NCBI RefSeq assembly: GCF_001426525.1
Contig: NZ_LMEW01000034.1
Coordinates: 4,697 to 68,696, forward strand
Source: Massilia sp. Root133
Lineage (GTDB): Bacteria > Pseudomonadota > Gammaproteobacteria > Burkholderiales > Burkholderiaceae_D
Length of the DNA: 64,000 nt
Direction: 5' to 3'
A program made the translations under genes and the position numbers. The notes beneath the pieces were generated by a model. The model ran no database searches and was not told the origin of the DNA. It was given only the letters and a program-made list of their open reading frames with translations. Positions 9,801 to 20,700 of this stretch are shown in pieces. Within the stretch, counting starts at the first letter, position 1; every line of letters begins with the position of its first letter.

Positions 9801-12800
9801 CTCGGCGCGCGCGTGGCGCGTACCAATCCGCTGTCGTTCGAGTTCGACCTCGGTCTGAATGCGGACCTGGGCGTCGTCACGTTCGACCGGGCGCGCGTGC
9901 GCCTGAAATTCGCCGAGGAAGGCGGCGTGGCCGGCGTGGAGCTGACCGCGTTCGGCGCCGGCGTGAACATCCCCGGCGTCCTGGTCGGCAAGGGCAGCTT
10001 CGAGCTCGGCGAGGAAGTCGGCGGCGCCATCGACCTGCAGCTGGTGCCGATCGATACCCGCGTGCGCGCCGTGCTCAAGGTGACGCATGTGGAAGGCCGC
10101 ACGGGCGTGTTCGTCGCGCTGGAGCTGGAGTTGCCGGTCGCGATCCCGCTGGGCGGCTCGGGCCTCGGCATCTACGGCTTCCTCGGCATGTTCGCGATGC
10201 ATTACGCGCGCGACGAGGACGGCCTGACCGGGCCCACGATCGCCCTCGACTGGCTGAAGAACCGGGCCGACGGCAACCCGACCAATCCCGATGCGTGGAA
10301 GGGCAATCCGGACCACTGGGCGTTCGGCGTGGGCGCGACGATCGGCACGATGGGCAGCAGCGTCGTGTTCAACCTGAAGGGCGTGTTCATGCTCGAACTG
10401 CCCGGTCCGCGCATCCTGCTGATGATGAAGGCGCGCCTGCTGCAGCCGATGCCCGCACTGAAGGACAAGAATGCCGAAGGCAACCTGCTGGCCGTGATCG
10501 ACCTGGACGCCGGCCGCGGCACGCTCACGATCGGCATCGTGGCCGACTACACGATCGACCCGCTCATCAAGATCCGCGTGCCGATCGAAGCCTTCTTCAA
10601 CCTCAAGAAGGGCGAGGACTGGCATCTGTACCTGGGCCAGCGCAGCGACCCGGTGCAATGCACGATCCTGTCGGTGATCGACGCGTCCGGCTACCTGATG
10701 TTGTCCGGGAACGGCCTGCCCGCCTATCCCGACGCCGGCCTGCCGCAAGTCTACGGCTTCGCCATCGGCACCGGCCTGCGCGCCGCCTTCACCTGGGGCA
10801 GCGTGCCGGCGCGGCTGTACCTGCGCATCGGCGCCGGCTTCGACGCGGTGCTCGGCTTCGACCCGTTCCGCCTTGCGGGCCGGCTGTACGTGCGCGGCGA
10901 ACTGGTGCTGTTCATCCTCAGCATCAGCGCCTACGCGGAACTGGACGTGGACGTCGGCGAGAACGTGCTGCCGGACGGCCGGCGCGAACGCATCTCCAAG
11001 ATCGACGGCGAGATCTGCGGCGAAGTGGACCTGTTCTTCTTCACCATCAAAGGCTGCGTCGACTTCCACCTGGGCGCCACGAACGTGCCCAAGCTGCCCG
11101 CGCCGCCGCTCGTGCGCGACCTGAAGCTCGTCTCGCGTTCGCCCGCGCTGGTGCTGGGCACGGGCACGGACCGCCCCGTCGACGGCGCCATCGGCACGGC
11201 GACCGAAGGCAGCGTGACGGACAAGACGCCGGTGGTGCCGATCGACGCGATCCCCGTGCTGATGCTGTCGGTGCCGCCGGTCGACTATGGTCTCACCGTG
11301 TTCGGCAGCGCGCCGCTGAACCACCCCGGCGCGGCGGAGAACGGCTGGCAGCAACAAGGCAAGAACTGGGTGCGCTACGCGATCACGAAGGTCGAGCTGG
11401 CGGGCCCCGTCGGCGACGGCGACAAGCCATCGGTCTGGTGGACGCTCAAGAACCCGATCGATCCGGCCAGCGCCCAACTCGAAGTGCAGCTCGCGCTGCT
11501 GGCCTGGACGCCGAACGCCACGCCGAAAGCCTTTACGCGCAGCGAGTACCAGGAAGAGACGATCCGCGAGCGCTGGGGCACCGTCTGCCACAAGGCCGCC
11601 CCGGCCACCTCCGTGCTGTGGACCTTCCGCTACGAGCAGCTGGGCCCCTCGAAGGACGGCTGGATCGTCGACGGCGAAGCGTGGCCCGACCCGCCGGACA
11701 CGGTACGGTCGCGCGCACCCGTCACGACGCTCGAAGTGACGGAGTGCTGGCGCTGCGGCATCGACCTCGTCGACCGCAAGCGCGGCATCGATCCTGCCTT
11801 CGTGACCGGCACGCCGGCGCCCTGCCCGCGCGACACGAAGCCGACGCCGCAACCGGTGCCGGGCACGGTCGATCCGACCACGGGCGCGCCACGCCGGGCC
11901 GTTCGCGCACAGGTCGCGCAGGTCGCCGGTATCAAGCGCATCGATGCGCTGCCCGCGACGCGCCTGACGTGGTCCGCGACGGCCGCCAGGCTGCAGGCCG
12001 GGCAGCCGCTGTCGCGCGCCGAACTCGCGACGTCCGCCGTGCACCTGGCCGCCGCGGCCACGTCGCCGACCGAGCCGCAACGCTGCGAAGCGAAGGTGCT
12101 GGCCAGCCCGCTGAACGACGACGGCCGCGTGATCGCACTCGGCAACCCGGCCGACGAAAAGACCGTGAAGCAGGCGTGGAAGGCGCTCGGCTTCCGCCCG
12201 CCGGAACTCTTCAACGGCATCGTCCTGCACAGCGGAGAGATCGCGGCCGGACGGCTGCTGCTGTTCGTGCTGTCCACCCTCGTGCGCAAGGAAAACGTGC
12301 TGGTGCGCCAGCGCGCCAAGGACGGCACGCTGCTCGCCGAGCAGGCCGTCACGCTGGCCGACGTGGTGCCGACCAAGCCCGTGCCGGCCGAGTGGATGAG
12401 CAGCGCCGGCCCATGGCGCGACGACGTGCAGCTCGCGGCCGGCTACCTGGCTGCGCTGGGCGGCACCACGTCCACGCAGGGCAACAAGGCCTATCTGCCG
12501 GTGGTCGTCGAGGTCAAGGGCGCGGACAAGGTCCATACGATCGAGATCGGCCAGAGCATGCGCGACCCGATCCGGCCGGAAGAACAGCGCCTGCTGATGC
12601 GCCCCTATTATCTGGCCGTGGCGGAATTCATGCATGCCGAGGAGATCGCGCGCCACGACTGGGACGAGACGACCACCACGCGCAATCACGGTGCAGTGGA
12701 AGCGGCGCTGTCGGACGACGCCTGCGGCCACGCGCTGCTGGCGCCGGACACGGCCTATCAGGTCAAGGTCGAGTGGACCGTGCAGACCAGCGACCAGGAC

Positions 12801-13946
12801 ACCCGTCCGACGGCGGCCGAAACGGACGACATCGACGCGACGACGGAAAGCCGCGTGTATCACTTCCGCACCGACGACGACGCACCGAAGAAGCTCGATC
12901 CGTGGGTGTTGACGACATTGCCGGAAGAAGGCGAGAGCCACGTGTTCGGGCAGGAGCCGCTGTCGTTCGTGTTCGCGACCAACGACGTGAGCCAGCTGTA
13001 CGCGGCCTACGGCAAGAAGCTGCAGGTGCGGATCAAGGCGGCCTCGTTCCGCCGGCCAGTCTCGACGCCGGCCGTGCCGCATCCGTTCCCGATCAACGCG
13101 GATACGCTCCACGACGTGAAGGGCGGCGTGCTGTCGCCGTGGGAAGAAAGCGTGCGCGAAGTGCTACTGGAAGATGGCGGGAAGCCCTGCGTCGACTTCG
13201 AGGCCGAAGTGGTCCGCCACAGCAAGGTCACGGTGCCGATCCCGCTCGATCCGTACACGGACTACGTGGTCGACATCGAAGCGGTTGACGCCGGCGCGCC
13301 CGAAAACACGGTCGGCGACCGGGTGCTGCGCCGCTCGTTCTCGACGTCCGCGTACGGCACCCTGGGCGAATTCGCCAACACCTTCCTCGGCACGCGCCCC
13401 GAGCACCGCTACGTCGAGCCGGGCCGCATCGCGACGCTGTCGTCCACCTTCGCGAGCCACGCGCCGCAGGGCAGCGAGCTCGATGAGGCGATGATCACGG
13501 CCGGCCTGGGGCCGATGGGCACGCCGGCCGCGCCGCGCGTCGTCGCACTGTGGGAGCAGCCCGACCCCGCCCTGCCGCCGCAGCCGGTGGCCGTGATCGT
13601 CGACTCGCCCGAACCGCTGCACCGCACGCGCCTCGTGCCGACCAAGGTGACCGATTTGGTGCCCAGCGCGCCCGAACGCTACGAGATGCTGCCCGTGACG
13701 TGGTTGCAGCTGGCCCAGATGCCGGGCGCGCCGGACGTGATCCAGCGCGTGATCCCGGCACCGGGCGGCCAGCGCGCCATCGTCATCCTCAAGCCGGGCA
13801 GCCGCGGGGCCGACGGCCTGGCGCTGGGCCTCAAGCGCGAACGCTTCGCCGACAAACCTTATCTGTTCGATGCCGCGTGGCCGGCCGACCCGGTCAAGAT
13901 CACCTACGTCTCGTTGCTGAGCGCACCCTGGGAGGAACAAGCATGA
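6852..13946 (+). CDS. Giant beta-rich protein with internal OmpA-like module, function unknown
   Basis: 2364 aa (about 250 kDa). AGGAG at 6841-6845 supports the ATG. There is no signal peptide and no clear membrane helix. Residues 1-500 look beta-rich with no motif I know. A segment around 520-665 resembles an OmpA-like domain: strand SAYFRFDRP, then IEITGWASNEDDP, then LLSRRRAEAFAHII followed by a GRGP turn. Residues ~750-1410 are strings of alternating hydrophobic strands (for example GIYGFLGMFAMHYA near 1105 and FFFTIKGCVDFHLG near 1400), reminiscent of the long DUF6603-type proteins, which I cannot verify. The C-terminal third includes a CWRC pair. It shares an ATGA overlap with the next gene, so translation is coupled. 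I do not know its function. Confidence 0.85.
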   Translation: MPAFPLSLLDLVSPYQLLGTTLGDWQAALGAIYVDHYEATGAAEGTTIRGVARFAVSARPVLDLPNARLTVTATAGGLHPQDDPTRRDPWIDIQDTQIAFELFVPRTGSPIIAAASGVPATTTDVFNVLDTLPIDMPVSDYPGAQFSLDMLLTTVVLRPPMLKGAKLRESDGLLERDPANTVVSFTLPKLRMQLAQDAAGVLAFNLLSLGASSLDDGSDLGTAELITMTPPYAFIGDSNVVGFGFRSAVLDLSNGYTPPEVLAQFGYDENWTGLYLPIVRLFVAPHGMNDIAVSAGASNLLIGLGNTPGITGDFDVAVINQGAPIGVSARFYGPGNQPIGITRTGDTATAMLPQRTRMVVDASGQRPPYTFTAALDGSPLAPSAPSMPNVFDVDLGGDGAGSIVVGAASGGGTPAQLTIAAGPKTGGTKPGTPIVAEAQFDTDSITRDGTPVGAPPFRLKARNNSSITITLDPPNPATTWKVRKPPAAPAQDYPAGEECTIELAENESADVEATTPAVGAGPETVSAYFRFDRPTNNQLPEHDPTTGIDYVAGLPGTVGPTPTADVTRPANSSTGPAATDAPESPFTGSPVGSSYAARLDRVPAGSTIEITGWASNEDDPNDVDYNFLLSRRRAEAFAHIIRAAAPGKNFHFTLLGRGPVGSSDLDTRRTNWRADAKLPAAPLSGTVTKGTVSRGATKVPQIPVTTPDPAPTQPTPPSWFRALGAKVRIVRDEFVAVEVFGEFDINTPSEQFIQQNGGDPGMEPVLRGMGSNPMDGVIKARIVFQIDNATGDWSALAYLGADPADKDGLVMTGQLPGQPLLAEGNFGRNLLGMTALFAPLLDAAAPANPASGDMVPAVLAIGGVALATGLAQAGYFNVERVVLWGGEIAVRKRANGTEVAILGDIETAVSANVEIGGITLLTIPRKSPLSVRYKAIGMRFGNTPGERDFQFRPVFDSSRGYSIDLTSGGGITVPDPLGQFIKILGARVARTNPLSFEFDLGLNADLGVVTFDRARVRLKFAEEGGVAGVELTAFGAGVNIPGVLVGKGSFELGEEVGGAIDLQLVPIDTRVRAVLKVTHVEGRTGVFVALELELPVAIPLGGSGLGIYGFLGMFAMHYARDEDGLTGPTIALDWLKNRADGNPTNPDAWKGNPDHWAFGVGATIGTMGSSVVFNLKGVFMLELPGPRILLMMKARLLQPMPALKDKNAEGNLLAVIDLDAGRGTLTIGIVADYTIDPLIKIRVPIEAFFNLKKGEDWHLYLGQRSDPVQCTILSVIDASGYLMLSGNGLPAYPDAGLPQVYGFAIGTGLRAAFTWGSVPARLYLRIGAGFDAVLGFDPFRLAGRLYVRGELVLFILSISAYAELDVDVGENVLPDGRRERISKIDGEICGEVDLFFFTIKGCVDFHLGATNVPKLPAPPLVRDLKLVSRSPALVLGTGTDRPVDGAIGTATEGSVTDKTPVVPIDAIPVLMLSVPPVDYGLTVFGSAPLNHPGAAENGWQQQGKNWVRYAITKVELAGPVGDGDKPSVWWTLKNPIDPASAQLEVQLALLAWTPNATPKAFTRSEYQEETIRERWGTVCHKAAPATSVLWTFRYEQLGPSKDGWIVDGEAWPDPPDTVRSRAPVTTLEVTECWRCGIDLVDRKRGIDPAFVTGTPAPCPRDTKPTPQPVPGTVDPTTGAPRRAVRAQVAQVAGIKRIDALPATRLTWSATAARLQAGQPLSRAELATSAVHLAAAATSPTEPQRCEAKVLASPLNDDGRVIALGNPADEKTVKQAWKALGFRPPELFNGIVLHSGEIAAGRLLLFVLSTLVRKENVLVRQRAKDGTLLAEQAVTLADVVPTKPVPAEWMSSAGPWRDDVQLAAGYLAALGGTTSTQGNKAYLPVVVEVKGADKVHTIEIGQSMRDPIRPEEQRLLMRPYYLAVAEFMHAEEIARHDWDETTTTRNHGAVEAALSDDACGHALLAPDTAYQVKVEWTVQTSDQDTRPTAAETDDIDATTESRVYHFRTDDDAPKKLDPWVLTTLPEEGESHVFGQEPLSFVFATNDVSQLYAAYGKKLQVRIKAASFRRPVSTPAVPHPFPINADTLHDVKGGVLSPWEESVREVLLEDGGKPCVDFEAEVVRHSKVTVPIPLDPYTDYVVDIEAVDAGAPENTVGDRVLRRSFSTSAYGTLGEFANTFLGTRPEHRYVEPGRIATLSSTFASHAPQGSELDEAMITAGLGPMGTPAAPRVVALWEQPDPALPPQPVAVIVDSPEPLHRTRLVPTKVTDLVPSAPERYEMLPVTWLQLAQMPGAPDVIQRVIPAPGGQRAIVILKPGSRGADGLALGLKRERFADKPYLFDAAWPADPVKITYVSLLSAPWEEQA

Positions 13947-16900
13947 GCCGCGTCGTCGACCCCTATCGCTTCTACGCCCGCGCCGCGCTGACGAACTGGG
14001 CGCACATCAACCGGGCCCGCGATCCGCAAGACCAGCGCTGGGCGGAGGAATGGCGCCGGCGCGGCATCGAGGGCTATGCGATGGCCCAGCTGCGCTGGTC
14101 GATCAACCCGCAGCTCGCGCCCGAGCTGCCGGACGAGGATTACGGCATGCCGGACGGGCCGTTCACGGTGTGGGCGCGGCTGCCGTCCGAGAAGGAGATG
14201 CGCGACATCCCCTTCCACACGTACCAGAACCAGGACGGCGCCACCATCGTGTGGTGGATGGGCGACCCGCTCGTGTACGTCACGCTCGACGTCGACGTCA
14301 CCGCCGCCAATGCGAACCTGGCCGCGCTGAACGGCCCGGTGGCGATCGACGCGCTGGAAATCATCGAGACCGTGGGCACCGGCCAGCGCCAGGTCCTGCT
14401 GTGGGGCACGTCCATCGTCGCGGTGGCGATCGCGTCGCCCGGCCCCGTCGGCGTGCTTTCGGTGCGCGGCATCACGGCGCACGACTACGCCAATTCCGAC
14501 GCGTGGCGGCCATTGGAAATCGTCGGCCTGCCGGTCGAGCCGTCCGCGTGGTCGGACGTGGGAAGGCACGCCGACAAGCAGGGCATGGTCGGCGCACTGA
14601 CGGCGCCGGACGGTGCGGCGCGCGACCGCCTGCGCCGCGGCGCCGCGCCCTTCGGCTGGCCCGGCACGCTCGGGCCGAATCCGGCGCCCGCATGGGCCCT
14701 GCCCGACTTCGACGGCCTGGTCAAGGAAGTGCGCCAGGACCTGCTGCCGCGCCTGCACCCCGTCCTCAAGATGCCGCCGGTGCTGCAGGCGCGCCAGCGC
14801 GACCTCGTCAACATTCCCGGGCCGAGCGGCGCGGGCGGCACGCTGGGCGATCCGTCCACGGCGAGCCTGCCCCCGCTGGGCCTGACCTTCATCGCGGCCG
14901 GCAGCGACCCGCTGCTCGCGCTGGCGCTGGGCTTCGGCACCGCCTACCCGGCTGCGCAAGTCACGTCCGGCGGCTCGGTGACGCCGGGCGCCGTCGCCAT
15001 CCCGAGCCGCATGATGGATTTCATGGTGACGGCCACGTGGGACAAAGGCATGGACGGCACGTCCGGACCGCTGGAGATGGCCGCGCTGGCGATCGGCGCG
15101 CCGCCGCCCGTGCGCCCGCCGGCGCCGAACGCCCTGCAGGCGCAGGCGCAATCGCACAGCCGCCCGCACGCGGCCGACCAGCCGTGGAGCGCGGCCGCGC
15201 GCGTGTCGTGGGACCGCCTGCCGCGCTTCAAGCTGCTGACCACGTCCAGCTTCGCGTTCGCGCGCGCCAACCCGGTCACGCCCGCCGTCGCCGCCGACGC
15301 CATCATGCGCCCGCGCCCCAGCGGCGGCCTCGCCCCGATCACGCTCGCCAGCAACGCCAAAGACAAGGAAACGACCCGCCACTCGGCCGTGGATTCCTCA
15401 CTGGTGCTGCCGCTGACGGCGGCCGGGCTGGCGCTGCGCTACGGCATCGCGCTGCAGGACATCTGGGGCCAGTGGTCCGTGTGGGGCACGGTCGACCATG
15501 CGGACCAGCAGCCGGCGCTGGACCGCCCGCGCGTGCTGCGCTGCGCCCTGGATGCCGCGGTGCCCGCGTCGGGCCGCGTGTGCGCCGGCACACTGACGGT
15601 GGAACTGGCGTGGGATTGGGAAGTCCGCAGGCCGCTGCGGATCGAACTGCGCAGCCGCCTGTTCGGCGCCCCCCAGCGCTCCCACACGCCGCCGCCCGAC
15701 ACGACCCTGCCGGCCGGGCTGCAGACATCGCTCGCCGTGCCGCCTGCCGCCCCGCTCGTGCTGCCGTTCAGCGGCGACCAGGTCTCGCCGCTGCCGCCGA
15801 ACGTCACGGTCGACTACTTCGACATCGACGGCAATCTCGTCGCGCCCGGCCCCGTCGGCGCGGACGACGTACGCCGCTACCGCATCACCGTCTCCGGCCT
15901 CCAGCTCGACTACAACGCCAACGGTCACATCGGCGTGGCCGTGTGGACGCGCGTGCGCGAACGCGCCCAGCCCCTGCGCGACAGCGCCTGGCTCGCGCCG
16001 CTCGTCTCCGGCTCCGCGATGGAACCGGGGCCGAACATCGCCTACGCGTCCGACCCGATCCCGCCCGCGCCCGAGCCGCCGGAAATCGTCAAGCGCGCCA
16101 GCCTCGCGGACGCGCGCGGCGAGCACCACGCGCGCGTATCGTGGGCGCCTGCCGCCGGCGCGACCGGTTACTTCATCTACACGGCGACCGAGAGCGCGAT
16201 CCTCGCGAAGGTCGGCGATCCGGATCGCCCGGCGCCCGATCCGACCCAGACGTACACGGAGCGGCTGGCGTTCCTGCGCGACTGCCTCGCCGCGTCCACC
16301 GACAACTTCCGCGCCTTGTTCACCCGCGTGAACACGAAGGCGCAGCCGGAGACGTCGGCCGACCTCGTGCTGCCGCGCGGGACGAAGGAGATCCATCTGT
16401 TCACGATGGTCGCGGTCAACGCGGGCAACGTCGAATCGAACTGGCCCGCGCCGGCCGACAACGAACAGCGCGTCGTCGCCATCGCGGCGGCGGACATCGC
16501 GACGCCGGCCCCGCCGCGGCTGGAGATCCGCCGCCTCGACCAGCCGGCCGCGACGCCGAAGTTCGCGGTGCACGTCGACCTCGCGAGCCAGCCCGGCGCC
16601 CGCGTCGCGCGCTACCAGCTGTTCCGCACGCGCGTCGAAGCGGCCGCGATGGCATTGGACACGATGGGCCCGCCCGTCGCCGCGATCGAAGCGACGGGCG
16701 GCGGCTGGACCGTGCACGGCCTCGACGGCGACGCCGCGGCGCTGGCCGACGCCACCGGCACCGACCAGCCGGACGGCTCGTGGAAAAAAGTGTGGTACCG
16801 CGCCGTCGCGTGGGCGCATCCGGACCCCGACCGCGCCCTGCTGCCGGGCCGCTCGCCGCCATCGAACGCGATGTCGGTGGTGATCCCGCCCGATGGGCCG

Positions 16901-17752
16901 CCGAATCTGTCGCCGCTGACGGCCGAGTGGCCCGGCGGCCCGGTGCAGGACGTGCTGGTGCATTTCACAAGCACCGCGCCCGTCGCGAAGACGGCGCTGG
17001 GGCCGCACAAGCTGGCGGTCGATGCGCAGGTGCTGAGCGGCCCGTCGAAATCCGCCCCGGACCCGCTGCTGCTGGAAGCGTTCGAGCTGCAGGCCGTCCC
17101 CGCCGCGCCGCCGGCGCCGCCGCTGAGCGGCACCTGGCGCACCAGCGCCACGCAGTACGCGCTGCGGCTCAGGCGCGGCTCCGTCGACGACCGCGTGGCC
17201 GTCGTGGTGCGCATGACGGATCCGCTCGGGCGCACCACGGAACGCGTGCTCACCGTGGCGTCGGGCCCCGTCGATCCCGCGCCGGACGTGCTGGACCTGG
17301 AGATGCACGTCGTGAAGCCGAACGTGGTCAACGCCACGTGGCGCTCCAGCGCGCCGATCCCGCCGCGCGCGGGCGGCAAGTACACGATCAAGGTTACCGT
17401 CGCCGCGCCGAAAAAACCGATCCTGACGCCGGCGCCGGTGCCGCATCCGATCGTGCAGCCGCATGGCGTGGCGGCCCTCCTCGCCAAGAAGGCGGTGGCG
17501 CTGGAGACTCTCGACGTCGTGCGCGGCCCGATCATCAAGCTGCCCGGCCAGGTCACGGTGATCGAGATGGCGCTCGCGGATGTGCCGGTCGTCGGCAAGG
17601 CGCCGCTGCCCGGCCAGCCGTGGCAACTGGTCCGCCTGAACAGCGCGCACGGCGTGACCAGCTACGGCCTGACGTACAACGGCGCGGCGGCGAGCGTCAC
17701 GGTACGCATCACGGCGCCGGACGGACGCTTTGCCGAACAGGTCGCAAAATAG
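13943..17752 (+). CDS. Large protein with fibronectin-III-like modules, second gene of giant operon
   Basis: 1269 aa from the ATG at 13943, which overlaps the previous stop and has GGAGGA at 13931-13936. The N-terminus (MSRVVDPYRFYARAALTNW) is not a signal peptide. Two stretches look like fibronectin type III modules: about residues 710-830 (ARVSWAPAAGATGYFIYTA) and 855-970 (RLEIRRLDQPAATPKF then ARYQLFRTR). Such modules usually serve in binding or as spacers in extracellular or structural proteins. Proline- and alanine-rich linkers are frequent. I recognise no catalytic motif. Tight coupling to the genes on both sides implies one complex or one pathway. Confidence 0.85.
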   Translation: MSRVVDPYRFYARAALTNWAHINRARDPQDQRWAEEWRRRGIEGYAMAQLRWSINPQLAPELPDEDYGMPDGPFTVWARLPSEKEMRDIPFHTYQNQDGATIVWWMGDPLVYVTLDVDVTAANANLAALNGPVAIDALEIIETVGTGQRQVLLWGTSIVAVAIASPGPVGVLSVRGITAHDYANSDAWRPLEIVGLPVEPSAWSDVGRHADKQGMVGALTAPDGAARDRLRRGAAPFGWPGTLGPNPAPAWALPDFDGLVKEVRQDLLPRLHPVLKMPPVLQARQRDLVNIPGPSGAGGTLGDPSTASLPPLGLTFIAAGSDPLLALALGFGTAYPAAQVTSGGSVTPGAVAIPSRMMDFMVTATWDKGMDGTSGPLEMAALAIGAPPPVRPPAPNALQAQAQSHSRPHAADQPWSAAARVSWDRLPRFKLLTTSSFAFARANPVTPAVAADAIMRPRPSGGLAPITLASNAKDKETTRHSAVDSSLVLPLTAAGLALRYGIALQDIWGQWSVWGTVDHADQQPALDRPRVLRCALDAAVPASGRVCAGTLTVELAWDWEVRRPLRIELRSRLFGAPQRSHTPPPDTTLPAGLQTSLAVPPAAPLVLPFSGDQVSPLPPNVTVDYFDIDGNLVAPGPVGADDVRRYRITVSGLQLDYNANGHIGVAVWTRVRERAQPLRDSAWLAPLVSGSAMEPGPNIAYASDPIPPAPEPPEIVKRASLADARGEHHARVSWAPAAGATGYFIYTATESAILAKVGDPDRPAPDPTQTYTERLAFLRDCLAASTDNFRALFTRVNTKAQPETSADLVLPRGTKEIHLFTMVAVNAGNVESNWPAPADNEQRVVAIAAADIATPAPPRLEIRRLDQPAATPKFAVHVDLASQPGARVARYQLFRTRVEAAAMALDTMGPPVAAIEATGGGWTVHGLDGDAAALADATGTDQPDGSWKKVWYRAVAWAHPDPDRALLPGRSPPSNAMSVVIPPDGPPNLSPLTAEWPGGPVQDVLVHFTSTAPVAKTALGPHKLAVDAQVLSGPSKSAPDPLLLEAFELQAVPAAPPAPPLSGTWRTSATQYALRLRRGSVDDRVAVVVRMTDPLGRTTERVLTVASGPVDPAPDVLDLEMHVVKPNVVNATWRSSAPIPPRAGGKYTIKVTVAAPKKPILTPAPVPHPIVQPHGVAALLAKKAVALETLDVVRGPIIKLPGQVTVIEMALADVPVVGKAPLPGQPWQLVRLNSAHGVTSYGLTYNGAAASVTVRITAPDGRFAEQVAK

Positions 17753-17767
17753 ACAGGACGGGCTACC

Positions 17768-20700
17768 ATGGACATCACCCAGTTCACCACTGCGCAGGCG
17801 CAGAACCGCCTGCAGGCCGACGGCCTCGAAACGCTCGGCCTGACCGGCCTGCAGCTGGCGCCGCGCTGGTCGACGACGTCGGCGCCCACGTTCGATCCGG
17901 TCGCGCTGACCCTGGCGCTGACGAATGCGGAATGTCCGTTCGGCGGCATGCTCACGTGGCACGTCCATGGCAACGAGTTCACCGATGCGCAGGGCCAGCC
18001 GATCGATGCGTTCTGCGGCGTGATCCGGCTGCATCCGCACGCACAGCAGCGCCTGTTCCGCGTGGCCGCCGCGCGCTATGCCAACGGCGGCACGCTCGCG
18101 CACCCGCTGCCCGTCGCGATGCTGTTCCGGCTGACGTCGCCGCCGGACGAGACGCCGCGCCGCATCGAAGCCGGCGATCCCGTGCCGCCGCCGAAGGACG
18201 GCAGCCTGCCGGCGTCGCTCGTGGTGTCGTTCCACGACGCGCGCGGCCTGATTATCTGCCCCGTGGCCGTGGCGGCCATGTTCGCGGACCTGATCCAGGG
18301 CCTGCCGGGACTGCGCTATCCGAAGGCGCCGGGCACGGTCGGCGACGCCGGCGGACTCACTGCCATCGCCGCGCTGCCCACGAGCGGCGCGATCCTCGTG
18401 CAATTCGCCGACCTGCACGGCAACCTGTACCAGCCCACGCGGCCCGGCAACGTCATGAACGTCGTCTCGCCCGGCCCGTCGACCACCCCCGTCGACCATG
18501 CGACGGGCTATGCCACGCTGGCGGCCAGCCAGACCATCGCCGCGGGCAGCGGCGACAATGGCGTGCTGCGCTTCGGCTTCGCCACGCGCGGCACCTTGGA
18601 CCGCACGCCGCTGTCCATGCCGGCGCTGCCCGCGACATTGCCCTCGCCGCCGTTCCCCGCCACGACAGGGCCGACGCTGGCGCGCCAGTTCCTGCGGGTG
18701 GTCGTGGTCGACCCCGAGTGGCATTTGCTGGGCAACCGCGACGTCGCCCCGCGCAACACCATTCCCGGCGACGACGGCACGACGCCGGCCGACCTGGTGC
18801 CGAAGGTGCGCGACCGCGTCGCGATCGACTACGCGGTCGACGGCGTCAACACGTGGGCGCTCGCCGACGGCGTGCTGGCGCGCTTCCAGGCGGCGGGCAC
18901 GGGCCTCGTCTACGCCTGCTCGCCCGCGTTCGCCGCGTTCGGCCTGCCGCCCGCGCCGGCGCCCGGCACGACGGTCGCGTGGCCCGCGTTCCCGCCGCCG
19001 CCATCGCCCGGACCGGGTGCGGCCACGAACGTGGCGCCGGGCCAGGGCGCGAGCGCCGCGTGGGCCGGGCCCGCGTCGCCCGACGTCGTCTTCACCGTGA
19101 AGGCGGCGGCCGCGCCGAAGGATGCGCACATCCGCGTGTATGCGCGCCGCTTCGCCGAGATCGCGAGCATCGGCAAGCAGCCGTCGTTCGTGCGCGGCGA
19201 CGGCGGCGCGGCGCTGGCGGACGGCAGCAACGACGTCAGGATCCTGCTGGCCAACCCGTTCGGCCTGGGCCCGGGCGATCCGCACAGCCCCGGCATCCAG
19301 GTCGACGTGGACATCGTGGTGACGGTGCGCGGCGGCCAGCGCAAGCTGTGGAGCGGCATCCGCGTGCCCGTCGACCCGCCCGTCGCTCCGCCCGTGAACA
19401 CGTTCGGCGGCACCGACCGCCTGCCGCTGGTGCCGCCCGAGATGCAGGGCTGGTGCCCGGTCCCGCTGTTCGGCCTCCCCCGCACGACGCCGGCCGCGAA
19501 CGGCGGCACCCTGGCCGCGTTGTCGCGCAGCCTCGCCTCCGAAAGCATCCCGCGGGTCGGCCCGCGCCTGCCGCTGATGGCCCGCTTCGAGACGATCGTC
19601 GCGGCGGGCATACCGGATGCCGGCGCCGGCAACGGCGCGCTGTCCTGGCAGGCCATGGTGACGGGCGCGCGCTGGATGCCGGAGTCGCGCTCCGCCCAGC
19701 ACACGCAGGGCAACCCCGGCAACCCGGCCGGTCCGGACATCCACGCGGCGGGCGCGCGCGTGACGGGCGCGCTGGCCTACGACTTCGCGTGGCACGCGCT
19801 GCGCCGCGCCAAGCCGCCGCTGCCCTTCCCCGGCGCGCCGACCCTGCTGGACGGCTGGATCCTGTACGGCGCCGGCGACAACATGAACGAACCGGCCACG
19901 CCGCCGAACGATGCGGCGCCGAACGCCGGCACCAGCATGGGCGCGGCGCTGCAGACCATCGCCGCCGTGTGCGATACGCCCGAGCTGTCGCTGGCGCCGG
20001 AATCGGCTTTCGAGGACACGACGACGGTACAGGACATCGTCGACGCGGTCTCGAACGCCGTCAATCCGGGCGGCACGCCGCCGACCGTGAACTCGCCCAA
20101 CGGCGACCGGCTGCTGCGCGAGATCCGGCGCGAATACTGGGTCGCGAAGCACGGCCGGCGCGACGCCCTGTGGTCGCTGCGGCGCGCGCTGGGCGAAGCG
20201 CGTGAGCTCATCTACATCGAGGGCGCGCAGTTCGCGCCCACGGCCGCCAACAACGGCGGCATGCCGGCCCACATGCTCGACCTGGCCCAGGTCATCATCG
20301 ACCGCATGACGGATCACCGCGACCTGCGCGTGGTGGTGGCGCTGCCGTGGGACACCGATTTCGCGCACAGCGGCCCGCCGATGAATTTCGAGACCTTCGT
20401 GCAGCAGGCGATCGGGGCGCGCAAGGCGCTCGTATCGGCGTTCCCGAACATCATCAGCGACCGGCTGGCCGTGTTCCACCCGCTCGGCTTTCCCGGCCGC
20501 GCGACCGCGATCCGCAGTGCGGTCGTGATCGTCGACGACGTGTATGGGCTGGTCGGCACGAGCCACTTCCGCCGCCGCGGCATGACGTTCGACGGCGCCG
20601 CCGACCTGGTCTCGTTCGACCGCGTGATCGAGGACGGCTATTCGAAGACGCTGCGCAAGTTCCGGCGGGCGCTGATGGCCACGCGGCTGGGCGTGCCCGT

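Noticed and set aside
7410..13112. A very long open frame (about 1900 codons) on the strand opposite the first giant gene
   Set aside because: It is a by-product of third-position GC in the plus-strand gene; its translation is Arg/His/Val-rich low complexity with no motif and no ribosome site.
14050..20205. A 2051-codon plus-strand frame overlapping the giant genes in another phase
   Set aside because: It ignores the ATGA junctions and ribosome sites at 13943 and 17768 and reads as Arg/Ala/Pro-rich nonsense.
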